Shown here: positions 15,673 to 24,600 of the stretch, in pieces | Layout: every line of letters begins with the position of its first letter | Numbering within the stretch: the first letter of the stretch is position 1 | Assembly: GCA_023388015.1 (NCBI GenBank) | Contig: JAEWHB010000122.1 | Location: forward strand, 1 to 31,500 | Direction of reading: 5' to 3' | DNA: 31,500 bases | Origin: Bacteroidota bacterium | GTDB lineage: Bacteria > Bacteroidota > Bacteroidia > Flavobacteriales > Weeksellaceae | Notes under the pieces: model-generated | Told to the model about the DNA's origin: nothing | The model's input: the letters and a program-made list of their open reading frames with translations, nothing else | Databases searched by the model: none | Program-made: the position numbers and the translations under genes

Positions 15673-16017
15673 TTAATATAAAATCGTTAAATATATTTTT
15701 CGCCATTTTGTAACTGTATTTCGGCTAAGTGAAAAATGCCGAGCTAGTTGAGTATTGTTTAGTCTATTTTTCTTTTGATAGTCTAGCATATATAGGATAT
15801 CTTCTTTATTGTACGAGCGGTGTTTTTGATTAAACTCCATGTTTCCTTTATATGTTGCTCCGAAAATCTTATTATTCAGTTCTATAACATCTAGAGCCGT
15901 GATTCTTTTCTTCTCGAGTAGAGGTCTACAAATCTCCTTTTTATGAGGAAATTTTAGATCAAGTATATCAGTATATATTCGGAAATAGTCAGGTGTAGAG
16001 TATTTTTCTTTGTTCAT
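15673..16017 (-). CDS. Small helix-turn-helix protein (transposase-like HTH)
   Basis: The 114-aa product reads MNKEKYSTPDYFRIYTDILD, then KRITALDVIELNNKIFG and FNQKHRSYNKEDILYMLDYQ. It ends in a clear HTH, NNTQLARHFSLSRNTVTKWR, of the kind found in IS3/IS630 OrfA proteins. I recall this as a recurring stand-alone protein in Chryseobacterium-like genomes, without an attached transposase catalytic domain and without inverted repeats around it. Here too I see no terminal repeats or second transposase ORF. It is more likely a domesticated DNA-binding protein or regulator than part of a live element. A second HTH protein of similar ending lies 61 bp upstream. Confidence 0.72.
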   Translation of the reverse strand: MNKEKYSTPDYFRIYTDILDLKFPHKKEICRPLLEKKRITALDVIELNNKIFGATYKGNMEFNQKHRSYNKEDILYMLDYQKKNRLNNTQLARHFSLSRNTVTKWRKIYLTILY

Positions 16018-16078
16018 TTTTATTATTTATATTTACAATAGAATTTGCTTAAAGGTCAAAGCCTTTGGGAAATGCTTA

Positions 16079-16507
16079 TTATTTATTATCATATTTATTT
16101 ATCCATTTGTATAAAGTTGTCTTGGGTATTTTATATTCTTCAATTACCTGAAGCTTCGACATTTCTCCTTTACGAACCCTTTCTAGGATAAAATCAATTA
16201 GTTCTCTTGTGTATATATTTTTCTTAAATAAAGGAAGCTGAGTTTTAATCTTATTCCCCATTTCTGGGTTGCCTGATTGTGGTGCGTATAATATTAAATG
16301 TTGGGAATACAACCTGAAAAAATCATATTCCAACAACTTGCTCCACTTTAACAACAATTCACTATCTATACTTTTTGCTTTATAAATTAATTCTAAATCT
16401 TTCTCCATTATATTCAAAAACTTACAGATACGAGATATATCTATATCAAGCTCGTATACTCTTTCTTTAATTAAATGCCCTATGTGGATATGTTTTAGGT
16501 TTTTCAT
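16079..16507 (-). CDS. Small helix-turn-helix protein with C-terminal transposase-like HTH
   Basis: The 142-aa product begins MKNLKHIHIGHLIKERVYEL, an N-terminal HTH-like segment (ISRICKFLNIMEKDLELIYK). A conserved block LLLKWSKLLEYDFFRLYSQH follows, and it closes with ELIDFILERVRKGEMSKLQV and EYKIPKTTLYKWINKY, an OrfA-type HTH. Like its downstream neighbour it belongs to a Chryseobacterium-type family known to me only as hypothetical or transposase-like. The two genes run in the same direction with a 61-bp spacer and probably form a unit. Codon use looks even more AT-rich than the genes around it, which would fit acquired DNA. Confidence 0.7.
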   Translation of the reverse strand: MKNLKHIHIGHLIKERVYELDIDISRICKFLNIMEKDLELIYKAKSIDSELLLKWSKLLEYDFFRLYSQHLILYAPQSGNPEMGNKIKTQLPLFKKNIYTRELIDFILERVRKGEMSKLQVIEEYKIPKTTLYKWINKYDNK

Positions 16508-16723
16508 AGATTATTTAAAACTTAACTATCTAGACAAAGAGAATATGATTACTTTACGTATCCAAAAAGTAGGTGTAAGGGAAACGGATTATCTATTCTC
16601 AAAAGACAAATATTTTCTAATAGCTCACCTAGCTTGAATTAATAAAAAACTATAATAATCAATCACTTAGCTAAAGCGTAGGTGAGATTTACGGATTCTA
16701 TAACTATATTTTTAAATCTAACA
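16508..16723. other. Non-coding spacer with an inverted repeat
   Basis: This AT-rich stretch lies between the HTH pair and the end of the large operon. CTCACCTA at 16624-16631 is mirrored by TAGGTGAG at 16679-16686, with CTAGCTT and TTAGCTAAAG beside the arms. It could be an operator or the relic of an element end. I see no gene here. Confidence 0.45.
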
Positions 16724-16760
16724 GTAAAAATAAATGCGGGACATAAGAACATCCCGCATT
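16724..16760 (-). terminator. Terminator of the secreted-protein operon
   Basis: The arms AATGCGGGA (16733-16741) and TCCCGCATT (16752-16760) pair perfectly over 9 bp around a 10-bp loop. On the minus strand they are followed by TATTTTTAC. The hairpin lies 33 bp past the last stop codon of the operon. Confidence 0.88.
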
Positions 16761-16792
16761 TTAGAAGTTATTATTACTTAAAGTGTATAATT

Positions 16793-17692
16793 TTACTGCT
16801 CTACAATCGTAAGCGCGTTGTACACTCCGCTGCCTGAAATGTTGAAAGAGCTCATATCGGTATCGTTAAATCTTGTTGAAATCCAGGAAAAAGGCCTTAA
16901 CTTATCCCCTTGCTCCAAGTAAACACTTACCGTACAGGCAGTACCTACAGGTTGCGTATTGGTTCCGGAATTAGAAGCATAGCCATTGTTGGTTTTTACT
17001 CTTTGAGTAATGGTTCCGGATGAATTTCTCACCTCCCAGATCGCTTCTGTCTGGACATTAGCACCAGCCTCTACCACCTGGTTCGCAAGCGCATAGGTAA
17101 AAGTAGCAAAATACACACCGGCTCTTGGTGCTGTAAACTCACCAGTAACCGGGTCAAAATTATTTGTCGGCACACCGGAATCCGAGTCTAATTTTTCTGC
17201 CCAGTTCGTGAGGTAGGACGAACGGCGTTGCATCAGACCCGTTTTCGGTCCCGAATCCGGCCCTTCAAATACTTCCGTATTCTGCGTTGTTTTATTTGCC
17301 ATTACCACAATACGCGGTTTCCCATAAGGAAAAAAACTAACCCAGTTTGTTCCGTCGGAAAATTCCAGGTATCCCTTCACTCCGATAGCAGGGCTATTAA
17401 CATACCGCACTGCGCCTGCTCCGGCTTCAATCGCTGTTTTATCGGTATTTCCTATTGCTACAGAACCGTTACCACCACTGCGTAGGTCCAATGCTACTTT
17501 TGGATCAGCAACCAGTACACCTACTTTTCCCTCATCATCTACTATTATATTTCCTGCAGAAGTAACAATTTCAGTAACATTTGCGGGATCATGAGTACCT
17601 ACTCCCATCTGAGCATTGGCATGTGCTGCAAAAAATACAACCGGTATAAAAGTACACACCAAGCTTTTTATCTTATTTTCTAATATTCTCAT
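16793..17692 (-). CDS. Secreted protein with C1q/TNF-like C-terminal domain (paralogue 1, last gene of operon)
   Basis: This 299-aa protein has a signal peptide of about 28 residues ending AHANAQ, then GVGTHDP, the VGIGTxxP-type start of many Flavobacteriia fibre-like proteins. GKVGVLVADPKVALDLRSGG and AVRYVNSPAIGVKGYLEFSD form the N-terminal module. From about 160 to 299 the pattern DPVTGEFTAPRAGVYFATFT, then VSVYLEQGDKLR and finally NALTIVEQ, is that of a C1q/TNF jelly-roll. In this pattern FTAPxxGxYxxxxT is the first-strand signature and the LxxGD turn comes before the last strands. C1q-type heads trimerise in known families; trimer formation here is inferred. There is no T9SS sorting domain, so the route past the periplasm is unclear. 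It lies 10 bp downstream of paralogue 2. Confidence 0.78.
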   Translation of the reverse strand: MRILENKIKSLVCTFIPVVFFAAHANAQMGVGTHDPANVTEIVTSAGNIIVDDEGKVGVLVADPKVALDLRSGGNGSVAIGNTDKTAIEAGAGAVRYVNSPAIGVKGYLEFSDGTNWVSFFPYGKPRIVVMANKTTQNTEVFEGPDSGPKTGLMQRRSSYLTNWAEKLDSDSGVPTNNFDPVTGEFTAPRAGVYFATFTYALANQVVEAGANVQTEAIWEVRNSSGTITQRVKTNNGYASNSGTNTQPVGTACTVSVYLEQGDKLRPFSWISTRFNDTDMSSFNISGSGVYNALTIVEQ

Positions 17693-17702
17693 TGTTATAC
17701 TT

Positions 17703-18536
17703 TTATAATTCGCTGATGCTTATATTATTAAATGTTCCGTTATTCAAAGTGCTTCTTATGCCACCCAAAGTATGTCTCACTTTAAACCTGATTTGCTTGC
17801 CTGCTTCAAGCTGAAAAATAGCATTACAGTTGCCGCTTACAAAATTGCTGATTGTACTCCCCTGGAATGCAGGATAAGAGTTGATCGTTCGGTAAACCGG
17901 AATGTTATTTGTGGTTTGATCACTTTCTATAATGGTTTCTATATAACTGCTATTAGCTATGTTCCCACTTGTTAATGTAATATTGAAAGACACCAGATAA
18001 AACCCGTCACGCGGCGCAGTAAAAGCACTACCATCAAAATGCCCCCCGATATTCACACTTGTATTCCACCCTATGATCTGGGTTTCAGTATTGTTGGCAA
18101 TATTTTGAGAAGAACTTTTTGTAGCATTTACCAGTGCCTTTTCAGGTGCTGTAAGCGGCAAAGCTATCCATTTTTCGCCATCGGAATATTCCAGGTAACC
18201 GCCAGTGTTATAACGCATCGCTCCACCACCGGCTGCAGCGGCAGTTTGCCCGGTATTTTGTCCTACCCCGATAATTCCTTTCTGATCTAACGAACGGAGA
18301 TCTACTTTGGTTACAGGATTCAGAACTCCTACTCCCAGATTACCTGCCGTTGTTACCACAACATCATTCTGTAGCTGAGCTGCCGTAGGAGCCGTTGCAT
18401 TGTCATCCGCGGCATCTATATGCATGGCATGTGCAGGATCCAGGGTCAAAACACCTGTTTGCGCTGTCAGTTTACCTGCGGAAAAAACCAGAATACAAGC
18501 CAGCAATTTAAAAATTAAATTTATTTTCTTTTGCAT
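17703..18536 (-). CDS. Secreted protein with C1q/TNF-like C-terminal domain (paralogue 2)
   Basis: The 277-aa product has a signal peptide (about 1-25, ending GKLTAQ) followed by TGVLTLDPAHAMHIDAADDN, the same N-terminal module as its neighbours. It continues NLGVGVLNPVTKVDLRSLDQ, then GAMRYNTGGYLEYSDGEKWI. The C-terminal domain (about 150-277) carries FDGSAFTAPRDGFYLVSFNI, NCNAIFQLEAGKQIRFKV and the closing NNISISEL. It is more divergent from paralogues 1 and 3 in the loops than in the strands, as expected if loops define binding. The spacers to both neighbours are 10 bp, so it is surely co-transcribed. As with the others I see no sorting signal or membrane anchor. Confidence 0.78.
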   Translation of the reverse strand: MQKKINLIFKLLACILVFSAGKLTAQTGVLTLDPAHAMHIDAADDNATAPTAAQLQNDVVVTTAGNLGVGVLNPVTKVDLRSLDQKGIIGVGQNTGQTAAAAGGGAMRYNTGGYLEYSDGEKWIALPLTAPEKALVNATKSSSQNIANNTETQIIGWNTSVNIGGHFDGSAFTAPRDGFYLVSFNITLTSGNIANSSYIETIIESDQTTNNIPVYRTINSYPAFQGSTISNFVSGNCNAIFQLEAGKQIRFKVRHTLGGIRSTLNNGTFNNISISEL

Positions 18537-18546
18537 AATGTGCTTT

Positions 18547-19440
18547 TTAATGTTCGATAATGGTTAAATTGTTAAACCCTGCATCCGGATTTGCCGGGTC
18601 CGAATTACCGGGCACTCTAAGGGGTACATTGCCTGATATAAGATTATGAAGTAACCTTACCGATACCCTCTCTCCCTGATTTAAATAAAATGTAGAAGTG
18701 CTTGAACCACCTGCTTGCGTGTCCTTCGTTCTGAATCCCGCAGGTCCGTCTTCTGTTTCCCCGTTCATGGAATGACCAAATGTTTTGTAAACACTCGCCA
18801 TAACGGAATTCGTTGTTTCATTATAAAACTGTGACTCTACTCTTGAACCATCCTCTATCTCCCTTCCTGCTAAGTTAAATGTCAATAAAAAAGTATATGT
18901 CCCTGCACGAGGTGCTGTAAATTCTCCTGTAGTTGGATTAAAACTATTACTCATATCTCTGACCTCTGTCCAATTGGTAATTTTAGCAGCAGAATTTCCT
19001 ATATTTTGTCCTGAAACCTTACGTGCTACCACTACCGCTTTTTGCGGAGCAACGTAGACTTTGCTCCAAACAGCGCCATCTGACACTTCTATTTTCGGCC
19101 CGACAGGTACACTGGTTACATCATAACGTACAGCTCCCGCTTCGGCAGCGGCTGCAGTCATCGTGGTAGTTCCCAAGCCCAAAGCATTTTCCGTACCTGC
19201 AGACCGCATATCCAACTTCACTGCCGGGTTGAGTACACCGACACCTACAAAGCCTGAATTGGTAATTATCACATCGTTAGCAGCTTGTCCCGGTGTTATG
19301 GTTGCGGCATTGTCTTTGGCACCGTCCACATGCAGCGGACCTTGCGGATTCCGTGTGCCTACACCGGTCTGAGCATAACCCGAACCGAAAAGTACAACTA
19401 CCAGCAAAACAACCAGTAATCTTATATTAATTTTATCCAT
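18547..19440 (-). CDS. Secreted protein with C1q/TNF-like C-terminal domain (paralogue 3)
   Basis: The 297-aa product has a strongly hydrophobic signal peptide ending GSGYAQ at about residue 24. It continues TGVGTRNPQGPLHVDGAKDN, QAANDVIITNSGFVGVGVLN and KLDMRSAGTENALGLGTTTM. A link around 105-150 (AVRYDVTS, KIEVSDGAVWSKVYV) leads to the jelly-roll domain, FNPTTGEFTAPRAGTYTFLL, then TSTFYLNQGERVSVRLLHNL and the last strand NNLTIIEH. The C-terminal signature is the closest of the three to canonical C1q. It is separated by 19 bp from the tail-fibre-like gene upstream and 10 bp from paralogue 2 downstream. Three copies in a row suggest subunits or heads of one assembly rather than dosage, since the domains have diverged. 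Confidence 0.8.
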   Translation of the reverse strand: MDKINIRLLVVLLVVVLFGSGYAQTGVGTRNPQGPLHVDGAKDNAATITPGQAANDVIITNSGFVGVGVLNPAVKLDMRSAGTENALGLGTTTMTAAAAEAGAVRYDVTSVPVGPKIEVSDGAVWSKVYVAPQKAVVVARKVSGQNIGNSAAKITNWTEVRDMSNSFNPTTGEFTAPRAGTYTFLLTFNLAGREIEDGSRVESQFYNETTNSVMASVYKTFGHSMNGETEDGPAGFRTKDTQAGGSSTSTFYLNQGERVSVRLLHNLISGNVPLRVPGNSDPANPDAGFNNLTIIEH

Positions 19441-19459
19441 TGTCTGAAAGAGTTTTATA

Positions 19460-20995
19460 TTATTTATTGTTATTTTCTTTCAAAAGCAATGCTTCCAATA
19501 CTTCAAAACGGGATTTCAAATCATTGATTTCTTTTTTCTGATTTTCTATTTCCTGTTGTTGCTCAATTGTGTGTAGATACAATTCTTCTATCTTTTCCAA
19601 TTGCTGGATGGATAGTTCCGACAGGTTAACGGTGTAACCGTTTTCTGTTTTCAGTACATCTTTGATGGGTGTAACTCCCGGTAAGTGCTTGTTTTCTTTG
19701 ATATAAGCCGCTGTTTCGTCTAATGACATGAATTTATAATCTTCATAGATGGTTGATGAACCGTCAAAATAATCTTCAAATACATAATCTGCATATTTAC
19801 CGGTAGTCGTATAAAACGCCCCTGTAGATGCCACATCACCGGTAACCGATAATTTCGGAGTGATGGTAGTCCCGTTGGATGTAAAAGGAGCAATAGGATC
19901 CTGTGAACCTATCGAAACATTTCCTGCCTGGTAAATATTCTGCGTATTGGAAGTCGCGGGATTGGTTGTTCCCTGAATTCTCCACGGCTCCGGTGCTAAT
20001 GTTGATACGTCTTGCCAAAATAAGTTTGCTGTACCAGCACTTCCGTTAGTTGTTAATACCTGATTGGCAGAACCATTGGTTTTCGGAAAAAGATATTGCC
20101 CGGTATTAGATCCACTTGAATCTCCAAACCTAAACCTGACTCCATCTGTCCGGTCAACCATCACTTCAGTAAAGTTTCCGGTGCCAGACATTGAACCTCC
20201 AGATATCGTAACTCTACCAAATGAAACCGCACCTACGTTTGCATTTACATCATTTGTATTATCAATAGCACTAAGTATAGCATGGCCTAAAATAGTGTTA
20301 GTAGAAGCAAATGCTCCAGAGGTCAAACCTCCATCCACACTAACGATACCCGAATTAGAAATATCATTACTGCTGAAAACAAAATTTGCTTTTGTAGCAG
20401 AATTTACATCTTCATCATCAGAGCTTAAAATCATATTAGCTTTCGCACCCATATAATAGTCGTAATTATTATCAATAATATTGTAAGTGCCTGCACCGTT
20501 GTCATACACGGCTTTCATATCTCCTTTTACCTCAAACTGTTTTCCTGAAACGGCATCAGTATTAGAAAAACCAACTGCCACTTTCCCTTGCTGGTAAATG
20601 TTTTCTGTATTGGATGTGGCTTCTGTAGAGGTATTTTGCACATACCAAGGTTCGGTTCCGGAAGCGGCTGTCCCGCTACCGAATTTTACCCATACAGAAC
20701 CGTCAAAGTAGTAGTAACCTTCTTCCGTTACGTTGATGGTTTTACCTGCCGGGGCAGAATCCGCCGCTGTCGCATAAATTACAGCTCCGGTCTGGTCGGG
20801 AGCGTTATAAAGCGCATTTTTCAGTCTCAGCTCATCACCTGTCAGACGAGGCGCGATAAAGCCGTCCGTTTTGGTCAGGTCACCCGGCGAAGCCACTACG
20901 TCCAATGTAGCTTTAGGCTCTTCGGTGTTGATTCCCACCTGAGCCATTGTCAATGATGCTCCCAAAAGAGCAATACTTACTAATGTTTTTTTCAT
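19460..20995 (-). CDS. Tail-fibre-like secreted protein with C-terminal coiled coil
   Basis: Starting at ATG 20995 (MKKTLVSIALLGASLTMAQ, a clean signal peptide) gives 511 aa; the open frame extends 13 codons further without family support. The mature protein opens VGINTEEPKATLDVVASPGD. It contains DGSVWVKFG-type modules and an internal duplication: EPWYVQNTSTEATSNTENIY near 115-134 and EPWRIQGTTNPATSNTQNIY near 345-365. The middle is Ser/Gly/Asn-rich beta-like sequence. The last 110 residues (YEDYKFMSLDETAAYIKENK, HLPGVTPI, VNLSELSIQQLEKIEELYLH, then a heptad coil to the end) match the C-terminal region of Bacteroidota tail-fibre/S74-like proteins, in which trimerisation and chaperone functions are proposed. 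It is probably the shaft component of the operon. Confidence 0.8.
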   Translation of the reverse strand: MKKTLVSIALLGASLTMAQVGINTEEPKATLDVVASPGDLTKTDGFIAPRLTGDELRLKNALYNAPDQTGAVIYATAADSAPAGKTINVTEEGYYYFDGSVWVKFGSGTAASGTEPWYVQNTSTEATSNTENIYQQGKVAVGFSNTDAVSGKQFEVKGDMKAVYDNGAGTYNIIDNNYDYYMGAKANMILSSDDEDVNSATKANFVFSSNDISNSGIVSVDGGLTSGAFASTNTILGHAILSAIDNTNDVNANVGAVSFGRVTISGGSMSGTGNFTEVMVDRTDGVRFRFGDSSGSNTGQYLFPKTNGSANQVLTTNGSAGTANLFWQDVSTLAPEPWRIQGTTNPATSNTQNIYQAGNVSIGSQDPIAPFTSNGTTITPKLSVTGDVASTGAFYTTTGKYADYVFEDYFDGSSTIYEDYKFMSLDETAAYIKENKHLPGVTPIKDVLKTENGYTVNLSELSIQQLEKIEELYLHTIEQQQEIENQKKEINDLKSRFEVLEALLLKENNNK

Positions 20996-21028
20996 TTTTT
21001 TGTTATTATGTTTATGGTTAATTGGTTT

Positions 21029-21070
21029 CTGCATTTATTAATAAATGCAGATTAGCGAAAGCTAATCTGC
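21029..21070 (-). promoter_or_regulatory. Two overlapping, mutually exclusive hairpins between operon genes
   Basis: Positions 21029-21050 are a perfect 22-bp palindrome (CTGCATTTATT and its complement). Positions 21047-21070 form a second perfect hairpin: GCAGATTAGC and GCTAATCTGC around a 4-base loop. The GCAG at 21047-21050 belongs to both, so only one can form at a time. They lie between the 175-aa gene and the 511-aa gene. The palindrome, when formed, would sit 34 bp before the start codon. The hairpins resemble an attenuator or RNA-processing site; no T-run follows the GC-containing stem. Confidence 0.65.
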
Positions 21071-21086
21071 ACTCATCAGCCTTATT

Positions 21087-21614
21087 TTACTTCCAGAAAC
21101 TCCAGTTTGATCCGTCATACACAGCCAGCGTATCACTTGCCGTATCGTAAACAAGCGTTCCCGCGATGGGACTCTGGATCGAAATATGGGGATTAGCTAC
21201 TTTAGGCAATACCAGCGCCTGAGTCGTTGACTCAAGCACCAGCACACCCGGTTTGGTTGTACTTTCCGCTCCTATGACCACTCCTTCTCCCAGATCCTCC
21301 GTTCCTTCATTAGACCAGTCATGCGGTATAAATGAGTCCGGGTCTGATTCCTCGTTGGTATCCGTAAGATTTATCCACTGCGTCCCGTCATAATACTGTA
21401 CTGCACCTACTGTTGTATTGGCAATGAATGTCCCTCCTACTGCGCCCGGGGCTGATGCTACTGAAGGCAGTATGATCCCTTTTGACTCCGATCCGAATTC
21501 CAGTAAAACACTGCTGTTGGTAGGTACAGGGTTAGCTTCTTCCGTGATAATGACCTGTCCGTATGACAGACAGCCCATTGCTGCTAAAACTATTGTTATA
21601 ATTATTTTATCCAT
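21087..21614 (-). CDS. Small secreted protein of the fibre operon
   Basis: From ATG 21614 the product has 175 aa and a signal peptide MDKIIITIVLAAMGCLSYGQ. The frame is open further, to 21776, but that extension would run through a REP-like hairpin and overlap the previous gene, so I reject it. The mature part starts VIITEEANPVPTNSSVLLEF and has two copies of a short module: GAVQYYDGTQWINLTD near 85 and GTLVYDTASDTLAVYDGSNW at the end. The same module ends the 1242-aa protein (EGMLVYDTDEGCVKLYRG). This kind of sequence, with LPSVA and LPKVA turns, is common in Bacteroidota secreted proteins encoded beside tail-fibre-like genes. The function is not known; the position suggests a connector between the giant repeat protein and the fibre. 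Confidence 0.75.
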   Translation of the reverse strand: MDKIIITIVLAAMGCLSYGQVIITEEANPVPTNSSVLLEFGSESKGIILPSVASAPGAVGGTFIANTTVGAVQYYDGTQWINLTDTNEESDPDSFIPHDWSNEGTEDLGEGVVIGAESTTKPGVLVLESTTQALVLPKVANPHISIQSPIAGTLVYDTASDTLAVYDGSNWSFWK

Positions 21615-21630
21615 TTTGTTTTTGTTTTTA

Positions 21631-21683
21631 AACCTCATAGGTTTCCCTTCGACTACACTCAGGACAAGTTCACCTGTGAGGTT
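21631..21683. repeat. REP-like imperfect hairpin with a CTGAGTGTAGTCGAAGG core
   Basis: The outer arms AACCTCATAGG (21631-21641) and CCTGTGAGGTT (21673-21683) pair at 10 of 11 positions. Between them, on the minus strand, is GTCCTGAGTGTAGTCGAAGG, which matches the widespread CTGAGCGAAGTCGAAGG-type repetitive element that often yields spurious LVLSEVEG peptides. It sits in the 85-bp gap between two operon genes. Confidence 0.75.
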
Positions 21684-21699
21684 TGTTTTTACTGAATTG

Positions 21700-24600
21700 T
21701 TACTCGTTACACCCTCGTTTGATACAAACCCATCCCGTGCGGGTAGGGCTGTTGGTTGGAGCATCTGCTCCTTCACCTCTGTACAGCTTCACACATCCTT
21801 CATCCGTGTCGTAAACCAGCATTCCCTCTACAGGGTCTAATGCCTCTATCTCTGCAGTCGTCATATGTGTAATGACCATACCTTTCTCCGCGGCATCCAA
21901 CACTAAGTAAGCGTTCGGAACATCTTTAGGCCAACCCGCTACACTTGGCGTTGAACCTTTTGTAGTGATTCCCACCGATGAAAACAACGGAGAGCCTCCT
22001 GCTCCCGGCTTGGTACAGACATCACAGATGACCGGCGTGGTACCGTCTCCCGGTTCCTGGTCTACATCGCTTGTGACAACGTAAGCTCCGTACACAGAGA
22101 AAGGATGATCCAGCAGCTGTGCGATGCTCTGAACAGAAAACTGTATTTCATTAAACGGCAGTGTTGCGATGAAACCCGGCGTATAAACATCATCTTCCGT
22201 ACCCCACCATTGAACTAAAAGTGTAAAATCCATTAGAGATGTATCCGAAATGGATTCCTGTTCCTCTCCATTCAAATAAGTAGTTATTGTAATCCCATTA
22301 AAGAAGCCTCCTGCAATAGGCCACTGATCTTTATCAATTGTATATCCTGCATAAGTTCCCGCAGGAAAAACAACGCCCGGAGTGGCTACTGAAATAGAGG
22401 CTGACCCAACGGCATTGGATGGGAAATGGATTTTTGCGAAATCCGCCGGATTTTCGCTTACAACATTCCAAACATTATCAATCCCGAACCCGGCAGAGCC
22501 GACTCCTTCATAACCGGTGCGCGCAAAATCTACTACCGCTGGGATGGCTCCGTCTTCATCCGAATCGACCAACACATAGCTTCCGTCACACTGTAATTCA
22601 TATACACCACAGTCTTCCGTATTAAAGTTTCTTCCGACAACATCATAAATTCTCAGCTCTCCAAGTGTAGCCCCGGCAAGCCTTCGGATGCGGAGACGCA
22701 CTTCATCAAATTCCGAATAACCGACTGTTCCTACGTGCATACGCTTCCAGCCTCCCGTAATGATATCAGAGCTCACTCCCGCTCCATACTGGGTTCCTGA
22801 ATTATCTCCTTCCGGCAGCACAATACCATCTTTCAGGAGCTCTATCTTCATTTCATAGAAACCATTCACATCAAACCAGGTTTGGGTTCCGAAATCAAAT
22901 CCGATGTATGTATTTGCAGGATAGTAAACTTTGTTTCCATCTTCATCATAAGCGCCGTTCGCAACACTGAACCCAACCTCCGCTGCAAAGGAAGCCGATA
23001 ATTGTATTTCCGCATAGGTATCCTCATCACCGTCTATCGCATTTTGAGAGTTGGAAATAGAGCTGTTTCCATCCGCAACTGCATAAATTCCGGTATTCTG
23101 ACCATTTATGTAAACAGGATGTTCTGGGTTGCCTATCCTTTCTATCTCCTCACAGGTAATATTCTGTTCACAGAAACGCTGGATAACGGCAGAATAAATT
23201 TCCAACGCGCCCCAATCCACACTTACATTTTTGTTAATTGTAAGCTTAACACCACTGAATTCAACAGGAGCCGCATATCCAATTACCTGACGCGCATCTG
23301 TTCCGCTAAGGATAGACGAATGAGCTCCGAAGAAACTTGAATTCATTACTTCACTGTGAACTTCATTTCCTTCTTCATCAAGCAGAGAAACTGTTATGGT
23401 GCTTCCGAAAAGTTCCCCAGAAACAATCGTAGGGAAAGCAACATCAAAACCGGCAAATGTACCGACAGGGTATAGATCTGTTCCTGATTTACTTCCGTCC
23501 TGAACGGCTACTGAAGCCGTGGTTGAGACCCCGATTGTGGTATGCAGGACAGCGGGATCAGTTGTATCGGAAACAATATTATCCAAATCTTCAAAATAGG
23601 TGTTTCCTAACCCCACGCCAATTATCCCGGTATTTTTACCATCTAAAAACACAGGGAAACCGTTTGAGCGTTTCAGGTTAGTAAGTTCGTTACAGTTCGT
23701 GAGCGCTTCCAGATCCGTAGGACAATAAGTTTCAATTACTGCACGGTAAACTTTTGTTGCTGACAAGGCAGACGCACTTCCTATTTTTTCCACAGACAGC
23801 CTGACTTCGTCGAAAACATCATTTGATTTGAACCCAATGATATGTCTGCCTTGGTTGGGCGTGAAGAAATCCACTCCCAGGAAGTCCTGTGTATTATAGG
23901 TCTCTACCAAATTCCCGTCAAAGAATGTACTTACAATGTAATTTTTACTAAAGCTCGCATCTGCCCAGTTATCTTCTTCGATTTCAAAACCGGCAAAAGT
24001 TCCTGCCGGGTATCCCCCTGTTTGTTCAGAGATAACCGAAATACCATAATTAGAATAAAGCGCACCGCTCGCTACCGCAGAACCAATTGTTGCATAATTA
24101 TTCAAATCACTGTCTATAACCCTGTGTACGTTGTCAATCCCCGGATTTCCCAAAGAAACATTCAAAAAGCTTGTACCGATAGCTTTGGCATATACCGGAT
24201 GGTTTTCCGCTACTCCCTGTTCACCGGCAATGAGAGTTGTCTGCTCGTTACAGGTAATTTCCGCATCACAAAAACGCTGGATGACCGGATAATAAATTTC
24301 AAGCGTACCAAGCGTCGCCGTTACGTTGAGCTGAAATTCATATCCAATGGCATCAAAGGGTTCCTGAGATACGGCTCCTACTCTCATATTTTCGCTTGAA
24401 GATGAGGCACTAAGATATTCTTCCTGGGTTTCTTCATATACCACTTCACCCTCTCTGTAAAAACGGAGTTTTTTTATTACATTAATCCCTGCATCAATTG
24501 CCAAATTCAGTTTAAACGCATATCCTCCGTAAGTTCCGGCCGGATACAGAACCCCCAGATCGGTTATATATCCCTGATAATTAGCCAGACCTGCATTAAT

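Noticed and set aside
15673..16507. Active insertion sequence
   Set aside because: No DDE catalytic gene, terminal inverted repeats or target duplication could be found around the two HTH genes.
16793..21034. Prophage tail-fibre module
   Set aside because: All proteins have signal peptides, and there are no phage structural, lysis or integrase genes nearby; the similarity reflects shared trimeric fibre architecture.
21615..21776. N-terminal extension of the 175-aa secreted protein
   Set aside because: It runs through the REP-like hairpin and overlaps the previous gene; the signal peptide begins at 21614.
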